A DNA stretch of 11,470 bases from JAPUDQ01 sp964532145 (GCA_964532145.1 CAZHGM010000030.1:1-11470); one strand, 5' to 3'. Positions 1-6,629 are shown, counted from the stretch's first letter. The notes: generated from the letters alone by a model not told the origin. Numbers and translations are program-made.

Positions 1-82
1 CATAGTTGTTATTGTCTAGTGTTGGTGTCCTGATTCAAAACGGAATGGGGGTTCGATCGCCCTTTTTATGATCAGGAGTGTT

Positions 83-223
83 ATGCCTTCTAAGAAATAT
101 CGCCTTACCGGCGACGCACGCGTCATCATCTATCTGGATGGTCGCGTCATCGTGGCCGGCGACGGCAAGCGTCACCAGCAATTCGAATGCTGCGTTGATG
201 ACGCGGAGCTGTTTTGCTATTAG
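83..223 (+). CDS. 46-residue hypothetical protein
   Basis: A short open frame of 46 codons ends in TAG. A clear Shine-Dalgarno sequence, AGGAG at 74-78, lies four bases before the ATG, which is the main reason to believe it is translated. The product is charged. Its central stretch (residues 13-28, RVIIYLDGRVIVAGDG) reads like a small beta-hairpin. It has three cysteines (36, 37, 45), the last one residue before the C-terminus, and no signal peptide or membrane segment. It converges with the coiled-coil gene on the other strand, with only seven bases between the two stop codons. I do not recognise the family. It may be a lineage-specific small protein. Confidence 0.55.
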   Translation: MPSKKYRLTGDARVIIYLDGRVIVAGDGKRHQQFECCVDDAELFCY

Positions 224-230
224 CTATTGC

Positions 231-587
231 CTAAGCCGCTGAACGATATTCGCGGTCTTCTTTTTCGGCTTCAAATTTAACCTGTAGGTATTCGCTAAAT
301 TGTAAAGCAAATTTTTCGACGTTTGCAAAACGTGCCTTGAGGTCAACGAGATCGTCTGAAATACGCTTAAGCATGATGTCGTTACGTGGATCCTCACGCT
401 GCATGGCTTGCTCAATCCGCTCCAACCGCATGTGCATTTCCCTGACATCATTATCAATTTCCTGGTCGTTGTTAGTGCGGTTTTTTATTTCATTGACGTC
501 ATTAACAATACGTTGGATATCGGAGCGAAGATTATTTGTCGCGTCCTGGACGCTACGCTGAATCTGCCCGTAATCAATGTCTGCCAT
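231..587 (-). CDS. Coiled-coil hypothetical protein (118 aa)
   Basis: A 118-residue, strongly charged, cysteine-free protein that appears almost wholly alpha-helical. Residues 15-65 and 70-112 carry hydrophobic residues at heptad-like spacing (for example LRSDIQRIVNDVNEI and MHMRLERIEQAM), consistent with two coiled-coil helices separated by a break near REDPRND (64-70). There is no signal peptide or membrane segment, so it is probably cytoplasmic. The frame can be extended by eight codons to a TTG at 611. I prefer the ATG at 587 because the candidate -10 box TATACT (599 to 594) lies inside that extension, six bases before this ATG. Function unknown; a structural or partner-binding role is only a guess from the shape. 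Confidence 0.7.
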   Translation of the reverse strand: MADIDYGQIQRSVQDATNNLRSDIQRIVNDVNEIKNRTNNDQEIDNDVREMHMRLERIEQAMQREDPRNDIMLKRISDDLVDLKARFANVEKFALQFSEYLQVKFEAEKEDREYRSAA

Positions 588-593
588 AAGAAT

Positions 594-599
594 AGTATA
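594..599 (-). promoter_or_regulatory. Candidate -10 box of a leaderless promoter
   Basis: On the minus strand TATACT is followed by six bases and then the ATG of the coiled-coil gene. With the usual 6-7 base distance from -10 box to transcription start, the transcript would begin at or next to the A of the ATG, leaving no room for a ribosome binding site, and none is seen. No good -35 hexamer is visible at 16-18 bases upstream. Inferred from sequence only. Confidence 0.45.
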
Positions 600-626
600 C
601 CCCAGCCGCAAGAAGAATCATACGCA

Positions 627-644
627 ATCTACTACTTGGCAAAC
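627..644 (+). repeat. 18-bp direct repeat, copy 1 (rny 3'-end duplicate)
   Basis: The sequence atctactacttggcaaac is identical to positions 950-967. The copy at 950-967 contains the last codons and stop codon of rny. This copy lies beyond the GIY-YIG gene and is not part of any gene I can identify. The two copies bracket the 305 bases that hold the GIY-YIG gene. Confidence 0.8.
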
Positions 645-652
645 CAAGTAGT
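631..652. repeat. Perfect 9-bp hairpin downstream of the GIY-YIG gene
   Basis: ACTACTTGG (631-639), loop CAAA, CCAAGTAGT (644-652). The left arm belongs to direct repeat copy 1 and the right arm is the start of the left inverted repeat. No T-run follows on either strand, so it is not a standard intrinsic terminator, although it could protect the 3' end of the rny/GIY-YIG transcript. Confidence 0.6.
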
Positions 653-663
653 GAGCCACCGAT
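644..663 (+). repeat. 20-bp inverted repeat, left copy
   Basis: CCAAGTAGTGAGCCACCGAT matches the reverse complement of 943-962 (CCAAGTAGTAGATCACCGAT) at 16 of 20 positions. The four mismatches are consecutive (positions 10-13) and all transitions, giving the pattern CCAAGTAGT-N4-CACCGAT at both ends. Confidence 0.65.
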
Positions 664-682
664 AGGCCAAAATTACTTGATC

Positions 683-940
683 TTAGGTATCAAGAATATG
701 ATTTGCAAGCATACGATCTAGCGCGCGACGACCTTGGGTTGTTTTAAGATAATGTTCACGACGGATTGCATCATTTTTATTTCTATATGCTTCGTAGAAA
801 ATAACCACCCAAGGTCGATATGTTTTGGTGGAGCGATTTTGGCCAGAATTATGTTCTTCAATGCGTCTTTTTAAATCATCTGTATAGCCAATATACCGAC
901 GCTTGTCCTCATTCTCAAGAATATATACGTAAAAGAACAT
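683..940 (-). CDS. Single-domain GIY-YIG nuclease family protein (85 aa)
   Basis: An 85-residue protein consisting of little more than a GIY-YIG domain, like the UvrC N-terminal and YhbQ-type stand-alone nucleases. Visible motifs are YVYIL (4-8, the GIY equivalent), YIG (16-18), an arginine pair at 25-26 in DDLKRRIEEHNSG (the expected catalytic arginine), and Glu62 in AIRREHYLK (the expected metal-binding glutamate). The family cuts DNA; the substrate of these short members is generally unknown. It starts 14 bases after the rny stop and could be co-transcribed with rny, but no Shine-Dalgarno is seen before its ATG. The gene lies between inverted repeats and a duplicated piece of the rny 3' end, so it may be a mobile or homing-like gene rather than a repair gene. 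Confidence 0.88.
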   Translation of the reverse strand: MFFYVYILENEDKRRYIGYTDDLKRRIEEHNSGQNRSTKTYRPWVVIFYEAYRNKNDAIRREHYLKTTQGRRALDRMLANHILDT

Positions 941-942
941 AA

Positions 943-962
943 ATCGGTGATCTACTACTTGG
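943..962 (-). repeat. 20-bp inverted repeat, right copy
   Basis: Partner of 644-663, at the start side of the GIY-YIG gene. It overlaps the last two codons and stop of rny, so its sequence is partly fixed by the coding need of rny. That makes the match with the left copy, which is non-coding, more notable. Confidence 0.65.
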
Positions 963-967
963 CAAAC
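950..967 (+). repeat. 18-bp direct repeat, copy 2 (rny 3' end)
   Basis: Identical to 627-644. On the minus strand it encodes the end of RNase Y (Phe-Ala-Lys, stop) plus five following bases. Confidence 0.8.
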
Positions 968-2466
968 TCGATGGCGCGGGTTTCGCGGATGACATTCACT
1001 TTGATCGTGCCAGGATACTGCATAGTCGATTCAATTTTTACAGCAATATCACGAGCAAGTTTTATGGCACTGAGATCATCAATCGATTGCGGCTTCACAA
1101 TCACACGAACTTCGCGGCCGGCAGAAATCGCATAGGCTTTATCGATACCGTCAAAACTTGTCGCAACGTTTTCGAGATCGCGCATACGCTCAACAAAGTT
1201 CTCAGCCGAAATGTTACGGGCGCCAGGACGAGCAGCTGATGCGGCATCGCACACACGCACAATGAGCGCCTCTGGCGTCGTCGCCTCAATATCATCGTGA
1301 TGAGCCTCGATCGCATGCACGATTGCGTCACTCATGCCGTATTTGCGTGCCAACTCGGCACCGATATGGTGATGCTTGCCTTCGACTTTGTGGGTGACAG
1401 CTTTGCCGATGTCGTGAAGGAGTGTCGCGGTTTTAGTCACGCGCACATCTGCACCAATTTCTTCGGCAATCAACCCCGCCATGTGTGCCATTTCCGTCGA
1501 GTGCTTCAGGACATTCTGTCCATAGCTGGTACGGAATTTCAGCTCGCCAAGCAGGCGGATCATTTCACTTGGGATGCCAACGACACCGACTTCGCGCGCG
1601 GCATCCTCGCCGGCCCGGGTTATTTCTTTGTCGATTTCTTTTTGTGCTTTTTCGACAACTTCTTCGATGCGTGCCGGGTGGATGCGGCCGTCTTTCATCA
1701 GCATCTCAAGTGCCGCACGAGCCACCTGGCGGCGAATCGGATCAAAGCTGCTTAAGATAATCATACCTGGCGTGTCATCCACCAAAATGTCGACGCCAGT
1801 CGCTCGCTGCAGCGCTTGAATATTGCGGCCTTCTTTGCCGATAATGCGGCCTTTCATCTCATCATCAGTCAGTTTGACTGCCGTGACAGTACGCTCCGCC
1901 GTCACGTCGGAACTCATGCGCTCCATTGCGCTGACAAGAATCGTCTGAGCACGCTCTTCGGCGTCCTGCATGGCATCCTTTTGCAGTTTGTTAACCAATC
2001 CGAGCAAGTCTTGTTTGATGTCGCGTTCGGTCATCATCATCAGTTTGTCGGCAGCATCTTTTTTGGTCAGTTTGGCAATCTTCTCCAGTTTGTCCTGCTG
2101 CTTTGTACGAATCTCACGAATTTCGTTTTTGAGCGACTCTACTTCGTCCTCCTGGCGGCGGAGTTTTTCACTTCGCGTATCGAGTTCTTCAAGCTTGCGG
2201 TCGAGATTGCTTTCACGATCGGCAATACGGTTTTCAGCTTTTTTGAATTCTTTGCGGTTCTCATCCTGCTCTTTTTTAGCTTCGTCGGCTAGCTTTAGTG
2301 CTTCGTCTTTTGCTTTCAGCACGATATCGCTGGCTTTATGCTTGGCGTCCGCAATTAGTTTGTCGGCAGTTGCTGTTGCTGATGCACCCTTACGCTGATT
2401 GTAGACATACGCACCACCCGCACCCAGTGCAACACCAATAATGGCAAGTAAAATCTCTATACCCAT
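955..2466 (-). CDS. rny: Ribonuclease Y
   Basis: RNase Y is a membrane-anchored endoribonuclease that starts mRNA decay. The 503-residue product has the usual length and layout. An N-terminal membrane helix (about residues 3-23) is followed by a long charged coiled coil (about 35-195). A KH RNA-binding domain carries the GxxG loop GKEG at 210-213 (context GRIIGKEGRNI). An HD domain follows, with the metal-binding pair His351-Asp352 in TATLLHDIGKA and histidines at 365-367 and 389-390. The family C-terminal domain reaches the end (TIKVNVIRETRAIEFAK). The ATG at 2466 is supported by AAAGGA at 2479 to 2474, seven bases upstream. The gene follows tsaB after a 180-base gap, so it probably has its own promoter. 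Its stop codon lies inside the repeat structure around the GIY-YIG gene, but the reading frame is intact. Confidence 0.97.
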   Translation of the reverse strand: MGIEILLAIIGVALGAGGAYVYNQRKGASATATADKLIADAKHKASDIVLKAKDEALKLADEAKKEQDENRKEFKKAENRIADRESNLDRKLEELDTRSEKLRRQEDEVESLKNEIREIRTKQQDKLEKIAKLTKKDAADKLMMMTERDIKQDLLGLVNKLQKDAMQDAEERAQTILVSAMERMSSDVTAERTVTAVKLTDDEMKGRIIGKEGRNIQALQRATGVDILVDDTPGMIILSSFDPIRRQVARAALEMLMKDGRIHPARIEEVVEKAQKEIDKEITRAGEDAAREVGVVGIPSEMIRLLGELKFRTSYGQNVLKHSTEMAHMAGLIAEEIGADVRVTKTATLLHDIGKAVTHKVEGKHHHIGAELARKYGMSDAIVHAIEAHHDDIEATTPEALIVRVCDAASAARPGARNISAENFVERMRDLENVATSFDGIDKAYAISAGREVRVIVKPQSIDDLSAIKLARDIAVKIESTMQYPGTIKVNVIRETRAIEFAK

Positions 2467-2646
2467 TTATAGATCCTTTCGTTTATCGGCAGATTGACAC
2501 AGACTGGCTGGACGTCGCTTTCACTTCTCTAGTCCATAAGAGGCATCAATTGCCTTTATTTGATTCAATTCATCATGATCAAACGATCATTACTATGATA
2601 TTGTAGCGTGTTTTTATAGTGTCGTATACAGCTAGGATTCACGGGT
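2467..2646. other. Intergenic region upstream of rny
   Basis: These 180 bases between the tsaB stop and the rny start are AT-rich near tsaB and hold no credible gene. The rny Shine-Dalgarno lies at 2474-2479. A 6-bp hairpin ATGATC-AAAC-GATCAT sits at 2575-2590 without a T-run. The region should contain the rny promoter, but I see no convincing -35/-10 pair. Confidence 0.5.
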
Positions 2647-3039
2647 CTATGATCGCGGCGATGTAATCCGCGGCGGAGCATCGTACAGCGGCATGACAGA
2701 ACCGTCATTTTCGTTGGATCGAAGCCGTGCCAGGCCGTGACTAATCCAGTCATCCTCTCGTTCGCCAACGATGGGGCATGAGCGAGCATACGCCACAGTA
2801 TTTGCAACAGTCAGACCGATACGAAGTCCCGTAAAACTTCCGGGCCCTCGATATGCAACAATGCCATCGACATCCTTCCAGCTAGCCGAAGTTCGTCGCA
2901 GGAGCGTATCAATATGAGCCAGCAGATCACGCGCTAGCGTTCGATCAGCTCGCCAGGTATCCTGCTCAATTAACTCGCCATCAGTACCATATAACCCAAC
3001 GAATGTGTTTGGCGAGTCTGTACGAACTGCAAGTATCAT
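2647..3039 (-). CDS. tsaB: Short TsaB-type tRNA t6A biosynthesis protein
   Basis: TsaB is the non-catalytic partner of TsaD in making N6-threonylcarbamoyladenosine at position 37 of ANN-decoding tRNAs. The signature VAYRGPGSFTGLRIG (61-75) is intact, preceded by an ASKHA-like start MILAVRTDSP. The C-terminal PLYDAPPRITSP resembles the usual TsaB end. At 130 residues it is much shorter than the roughly 230 of Escherichia coli TsaB: the first ASKHA subdomain is present and most of the second is missing. The terminal motif is retained, so this looks like natural reduction rather than a frameshift. Its ATG overlaps the tsaE stop in an ATGA, which implies translational coupling. tsaD and rimI, frequent neighbours elsewhere, are not in the window. 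Confidence 0.9.
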   Translation of the reverse strand: MILAVRTDSPNTFVGLYGTDGELIEQDTWRADRTLARDLLAHIDTLLRRTSASWKDVDGIVAYRGPGSFTGLRIGLTVANTVAYARSCPIVGEREDDWISHGLARLRSNENDGSVMPLYDAPPRITSPRS

Positions 3040-3461
3040 GCCAGCACGTCCTTGTTCATCGTCACCGTGCGAGATTCGTCATGAGGATTGGTTGTAATCG
3101 ATATGACAATTCGATCATCTGGCAAGACTGCCTGTATCGTTTCCGCCCACTCAACAACAGTCACCGTATGAGAATCACCCAGCGACTCCGCCAGCTCATA
3201 GGCCATCACACCCGACTCATGCAAACGATAAAAATCATAATGCACCAGCCTCATATCATCCCGGCACTCATACTCACGGCTTAAGGTAAAACTCGGGCTC
3301 TGCACATCATCATCAGCCCCAAGACCCCGTCCCAACCCCTGGACAAACGTCGTTTTACCAGCCCCAACATCGCCAAGCAACTCAATACATTCGCCTCCGG
3401 TTAAACGGCTAGCAATCTTCTCGCCGAGTCGGCGCATGTCTTCATCAGTTTTTATTATCAC
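3036..3461 (-). CDS. tsaE: TsaE, ATPase of tRNA t6A biosynthesis
   Basis: A 141-residue P-loop ATPase that works with TsaB-TsaD in tRNA t6A37 formation. Motifs are the Walker A GDVGAGKTT (30-38), SPSFTL (55-60), HYDFYRL (74-80) and VVEWAE (102-107), all in the family order and spacing. The start is a GTG at 3461. The only nearby ATG in frame, at codon 9, would remove the first strand of the fold. No Shine-Dalgarno precedes the GTG, but a TATACT box lies seven bases upstream, suggesting a leaderless transcript. It is the first gene of a tsaE-tsaB operon and is divergent from pilB. Confidence 0.95.
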   Translation of the reverse strand: MIIKTDEDMRRLGEKIASRLTGGECIELLGDVGAGKTTFVQGLGRGLGADDDVQSPSFTLSREYECRDDMRLVHYDFYRLHESGVMAYELAESLGDSHTVTVVEWAETIQAVLPDDRIVISITTNPHDESRTVTMNKDVLA

Positions 3462-3468
3462 GACTACC

Positions 3469-3474
3469 AGTATA
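3469..3474 (-). promoter_or_regulatory. Candidate -10 box of a leaderless promoter for tsaE-tsaB
   Basis: On the minus strand TATACT is followed by seven bases and then the GTG start codon of tsaE. This geometry puts the transcription start at about the first base of the start codon. A -35 hexamer at normal spacing is not evident. The same arrangement is seen before the coiled-coil gene at 587. Confidence 0.5.
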
Positions 3475-3557
3475 ATTCAGCTGACAACGAAACTATACAA
3501 GTTATGGTTTTATCGAGTATCATAGTTGTAGCAACACAAGGTGGGATATCTATTACA

Positions 3558-3599
3558 ATGACACGCGACAATAACAGAACAAAGGCAATCCGGGTATGA
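3558..3599 (+). CDS. Possible 13-codon leader ORF overlapping the pilB start
   Basis: An ATG at 3558 opens a 13-residue frame (MTRDNNRTKAIRV) whose TGA stop (3597-3599) overlaps the pilB ATG as ATGA. The overlap resembles translational coupling seen within operons. No clear Shine-Dalgarno precedes it, and a frame this short can occur by chance. Confidence 0.2.
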   Translation: MTRDNNRTKAIRV

Positions 3600-5380
3600 A
3601 ACTTCACGATCAACAAATCGAACGGTTGCTCGTGTCAAAGAAACAGCTCGATAATGGAAGGGTGGCCGAGCTAAAGGATGAGGCGGCAGCGGCAGGTGAA
3701 AGCCTGCAAGAAATCGTTCTGAAACATGAGATTTGCAATGAAGAAGAGCTCACGAAATACTACGCTGAAGTGAGCGGAGTTCCGTACATCGCAATCGATT
3801 CGCGGGAGCTAACGCGCGACATCGTATCAGCTATCCCGGAACGAATTGCCCGTCAATACATGGCGGTCGTATTTCAAATCGACGCCGACGGAACACATCA
3901 TCTTGCCATGACCGACCCTGACGATCTGCAATCAATCGATTTCATTCAAAAATACACGGGTACGAAACTTAGCATTTACGTCGCGTCTCAAGATAATATT
4001 TTGACAGCGCTTCAAGCATACCGGGAAGGTTCCGAAGAAGAAATAAGCAAAACCATCCAGGTCGAAGGTGATGAAACCGAGGAAGAAGTCTCCGCCTCTG
4101 ATATCGCTGAAGACTCACCCATCGCCCAGACGGTCAACCTCATCTTGGAGTTTGCCATCCGCGCCGGCGCCAGTGATATTCATATTGAACCACGCGATGA
4201 GTATGTCAGTATCCGATACCGAATTGACGGCGTGTTGCGCGAGGCTAACAAGCTGCCCAAAAACGTGCATGGGGCACTTATTTCTCGTATTAAAATCCTC
4301 AGCAACCTCAAAATTGATGAACGGCGCGCGCCGCAGGACGGCCGTTTCAAAATTAATCTCGGCGGCAGAGCGTATGCCTTTCGTGTCAGCACATTGCCTA
4401 TAACAACTGGTGAGAAAGTAGTTATGCGTATTTTAAATGAAAGCTCTAAAGCGCTCTCGCTGGCCGAACTTGGTTTCTGGGGGATCGCCAAAAGTCGTAT
4501 CGAAGACGCCATTAAGCAACCGCACGGCATGATACTGGTGACAGGCCCAACTGGATCCGGCAAATCAACCAGCCTGTTCAGCATCCTGAGTATGCTCAAT
4601 GACCCGAAAGTTAATATTTCAACCGTTGAGGACCCAGTTGAATACAAAATCCCCGGCACCAACCAGACACAGGTCAACCCTACTGCAGGGATGACATTTG
4701 TAGCTGGGCTTCGGGCGCTGCTCAGGCAAGACCCAAACATTATCATGGTAGGTGAGATTCGTGATGGCGAAACGGCCAATCTCGGCGTACAGGCCGCACT
4801 GACCGGACATTTGGTATTTTCAACGCTCCACACGAACAATGCCGCTACGTGTCTGCCGCGTTTACTTGATATGGGCATTGAGCCGTTTTTGATTGCCAGC
4901 ACCGTACGCGCAGTCGTCGGGCAGCGGTTAGTCCGTAAACTCTGCACCAGTTGCCGCGAAAAATTTGAGCCAGATGAAACAAAGATGAAGGAAATCATCA
5001 GCTTGTTTAATCTGGATATATCGACCTATCAGGCACATCTTCATGAACTTGAGCAACAAGCCGCCAAAGAAGCCATTGGCGGTAATGTCAATGAACAGCC
5101 ACTATCGTCGACTGGCAATTCGATCAATTTCCTGTACCGCGAGCATGAAGGCGGCTGCGAAGAATGCAACGGATCGGGCTATACCGGTCGGCGCGGCATC
5201 TACGAGGTGCTCGCTAACACTAACAACATCCAAAAGCTTATCGTGGGCAATGCCACCAGCACTGATATCCAAACCCAATCTATCCGCGAAGGCATGATCA
5301 CCATGCAGCAGGACGGTTTAGTCAAAGCCCTGCGCGGCGTCACGAGCATTGAAGAAATCCTAAGGGTCACGAGGGAATAA
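3596..5380 (+). CDS. pilB: Type IV pilus assembly ATPase PilB
   Basis: Hexameric cytoplasmic ATPase of the GspE/PilB family that powers pilus extension. The 594-residue product has a GspE N-terminal-type domain (about 1-140, including EVSGVPYIAID), then an acidic linker (145-170). The ATPase core follows, with Walker A GPTGSGKS (317-324), Asp box STVEDPVEY (342-350), Walker B NIIMVGEIRD (381-390) and His box GHLVFSTLHTNNA (404-416). Four zinc-binding cysteines occur as CxxC pairs at 450/453 and 521/524, which mark assembly ATPases rather than PilT. An insert of about 67 residues separates the two pairs. The arginine-leucine-glycine signature of cyclic-di-GMP-binding MshEN domains is not evident. 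The ATG has AAAGG ten bases upstream. It overlaps pilC by one base; no pilT lies between them. Confidence 0.97.
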   Translation: MKLHDQQIERLLVSKKQLDNGRVAELKDEAAAAGESLQEIVLKHEICNEEELTKYYAEVSGVPYIAIDSRELTRDIVSAIPERIARQYMAVVFQIDADGTHHLAMTDPDDLQSIDFIQKYTGTKLSIYVASQDNILTALQAYREGSEEEISKTIQVEGDETEEEVSASDIAEDSPIAQTVNLILEFAIRAGASDIHIEPRDEYVSIRYRIDGVLREANKLPKNVHGALISRIKILSNLKIDERRAPQDGRFKINLGGRAYAFRVSTLPITTGEKVVMRILNESSKALSLAELGFWGIAKSRIEDAIKQPHGMILVTGPTGSGKSTSLFSILSMLNDPKVNISTVEDPVEYKIPGTNQTQVNPTAGMTFVAGLRALLRQDPNIIMVGEIRDGETANLGVQAALTGHLVFSTLHTNNAATCLPRLLDMGIEPFLIASTVRAVVGQRLVRKLCTSCREKFEPDETKMKEIISLFNLDISTYQAHLHELEQQAAKEAIGGNVNEQPLSSTGNSINFLYREHEGGCEECNGSGYTGRRGIYEVLANTNNIQKLIVGNATSTDIQTQSIREGMITMQQDGLVKALRGVTSIEEILRVTRE

Positions 5381-6594
5381 TGGCATCATTCAGCTACACA
5401 GCCCAAGGCAAAGACAACACGCTCGTCAACGGGCATATTGAAGCCTCCAGCCGCGAAGCGGCCATGCAAGTGCTTATCAACCAAGGAAACCGGCCAATAT
5501 CAATCACCTCTGCCAAAGGTAAAAACGATATCTTGTCATTTATTAAGCCAAAAGTAAAAACAAAAGACATCGTCATTTTTACTCGCCAGCTCTCGACGAT
5601 GATTAGTGCAGGTGTGCCATTGCTACGGGCAATTACTACCCTGAGCAACCAAACAGATAACAAAACATTTAAAGAAGTCTTGGATCATGTCAGCAAGGAC
5701 GTGCAGTCTGGCACATCACTCGGCGAGGCATTCAGCAAACACCCAGAAGCCTTCAGCGATATTTTTGTAAATATGGTACGCGCCGGGGAAGCTGGAGGTA
5801 TTTTGGATGATATTTTAAAACGTCTGGCCGTTCAGCAGGAAAAAAATGACTCTATCAAGAAAAAAGTAAAAAGTGCCATGACGTATCCAACAATCCTGAT
5901 AATTATCACCATCGGTGCGTTCTTCGGATTAATGCTTTTTGTTATTCCGCAAATTGGCAAGATCCTTCTTGACCTTGGTGGACCTGATGCCGAACTCCCT
6001 ATGATTACCCAGGTCATGCTCGGTCTCAGTCATTTTATGGTGGCAGATTGGTACATCGTCTTTGGAGGACTTGCCGCACTCGTATTTGGGCTCAGGACAT
6101 ATTTTCGAACGCCGAATGGACGGCATGTGCTGCATTATGCGCTCATCAAGGCTCCGATTGTCGGACCAATTATCACCAAAGTCGCCGTGGCACGATTCGC
6201 ACGTACATTTTCATCACTGATTGGTGCTGGTGTGAGCGTTTTGGAGACGTTACGAGTCACCGGAAATGCCCTCGGTAATGATGCCTTTAAGGATGAACTC
6301 ACAAAAGGTGCTGAGGCGGTTAAAGCCGGACAACAACTATCACAAGCACTCGAAAAAGGTGGACTGTTCCCCGCTATCGTCCCGCAAATGCTAGCCGTCG
6401 GTGAAGAAACTGGCGACACGGCCGAAGTTCTTATCAAAGTAGCTGACTTTTTCGAAGAAGAAGTCGACGCGACAATTGCCAGTTTGAGTTCTATCATTGA
6501 GCCAGTCATGATCGTCTTTATGGGCGGTATGGTCGGGCTAGTGGCCGTTAGTGTGATGGGACCCATCGCCAGCCTGAGCCAAAATGTTAAGTAA
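5380..6594 (+). CDS. pilC: Type IV pilus inner-membrane platform protein PilC
   Basis: PilC/GspF platform protein on which pilin subunits are assembled by PilB. Its 404 residues match the family length. It has two T2SSF repeats (about 68-190 and 271-393), each beginning with a FTRQLSTMISAGVPLL-like helix (67-82; FARTFSSLIGAGVSVL at 273-288). The paired acidic loops are AGEAGG (135-140) and GEETGD (341-346). Membrane segments lie at about 170-192, 222-240 and 373-396. The ATG overlaps the pilB TAA by one base (TAATG), and GAGG at 5371-5374 is a suitably placed Shine-Dalgarno, so the two are translationally coupled. Downstream it converges with the PilX-like gene, with 35 bases between stops and no obvious terminator. 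Confidence 0.96.
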   Translation: MASFSYTAQGKDNTLVNGHIEASSREAAMQVLINQGNRPISITSAKGKNDILSFIKPKVKTKDIVIFTRQLSTMISAGVPLLRAITTLSNQTDNKTFKEVLDHVSKDVQSGTSLGEAFSKHPEAFSDIFVNMVRAGEAGGILDDILKRLAVQQEKNDSIKKKVKSAMTYPTILIIITIGAFFGLMLFVIPQIGKILLDLGGPDAELPMITQVMLGLSHFMVADWYIVFGGLAALVFGLRTYFRTPNGRHVLHYALIKAPIVGPIITKVAVARFARTFSSLIGAGVSVLETLRVTGNALGNDAFKDELTKGAEAVKAGQQLSQALEKGGLFPAIVPQMLAVGEETGDTAEVLIKVADFFEEEVDATIASLSSIIEPVMIVFMGGMVGLVAVSVMGPIASLSQNVK

Positions 6595-6629
6595 GATCCG
6601 TTGTTTACGTCTCATTTAGAACAATTAGC

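Larger units (their letters stand above)
644..962. mobile_element. Possible small element carrying a GIY-YIG nuclease gene
   Basis: A 319-bp interval bounded by the imperfect 20-bp inverted repeats (644-663 and 943-962) contains a single gene, the GIY-YIG nuclease. The right end overlaps the rny stop codon, and an 18-bp copy of the rny 3' end lies immediately outside the left end. If the interval and one repeat copy are removed, rny still ends with the same codons and stop. This resembles an insertion with duplication of a gene's 3' end. No transposase is present, so movement would rely on the encoded nuclease or on a partner in trans. The alternative is that the symmetry arose by local duplication without mobility. 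Confidence 0.3.

Noticed and set aside
674..692. CTTGAT...ATCAAG hairpin at the GIY-YIG stop codon as a terminator
   Set aside because: A six-base-pair, A/T-rich stem with a seven-base loop and only four T's shortly after is too weak to call.
1816..2398. Plus-strand open frames opposite the rny coiled coil
   Set aside because: They are antisense shadows of the charged Lys/Glu-rich coiled-coil coding region, giving Phe/Ser/Leu-rich products without domains or start signals.
2575..2590. ATGATC-AAAC-GATCAT as a terminator for tsaB
   Set aside because: The stem has only six base pairs and no T-run follows on the minus strand.
4180..4998. 272-codon open frame on the minus strand
   Set aside because: It lies entirely within pilB, whose ATPase motifs are unmistakable. 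The antisense product shows no recognisable domain and the frame lacks a ribosome binding site.
6595..6629. Shared terminator between convergent pilC and the PilX-like gene
   Set aside because: Only a five-base TTGTT/AACAA match with a long loop is present, with no G/C stem or T-run.
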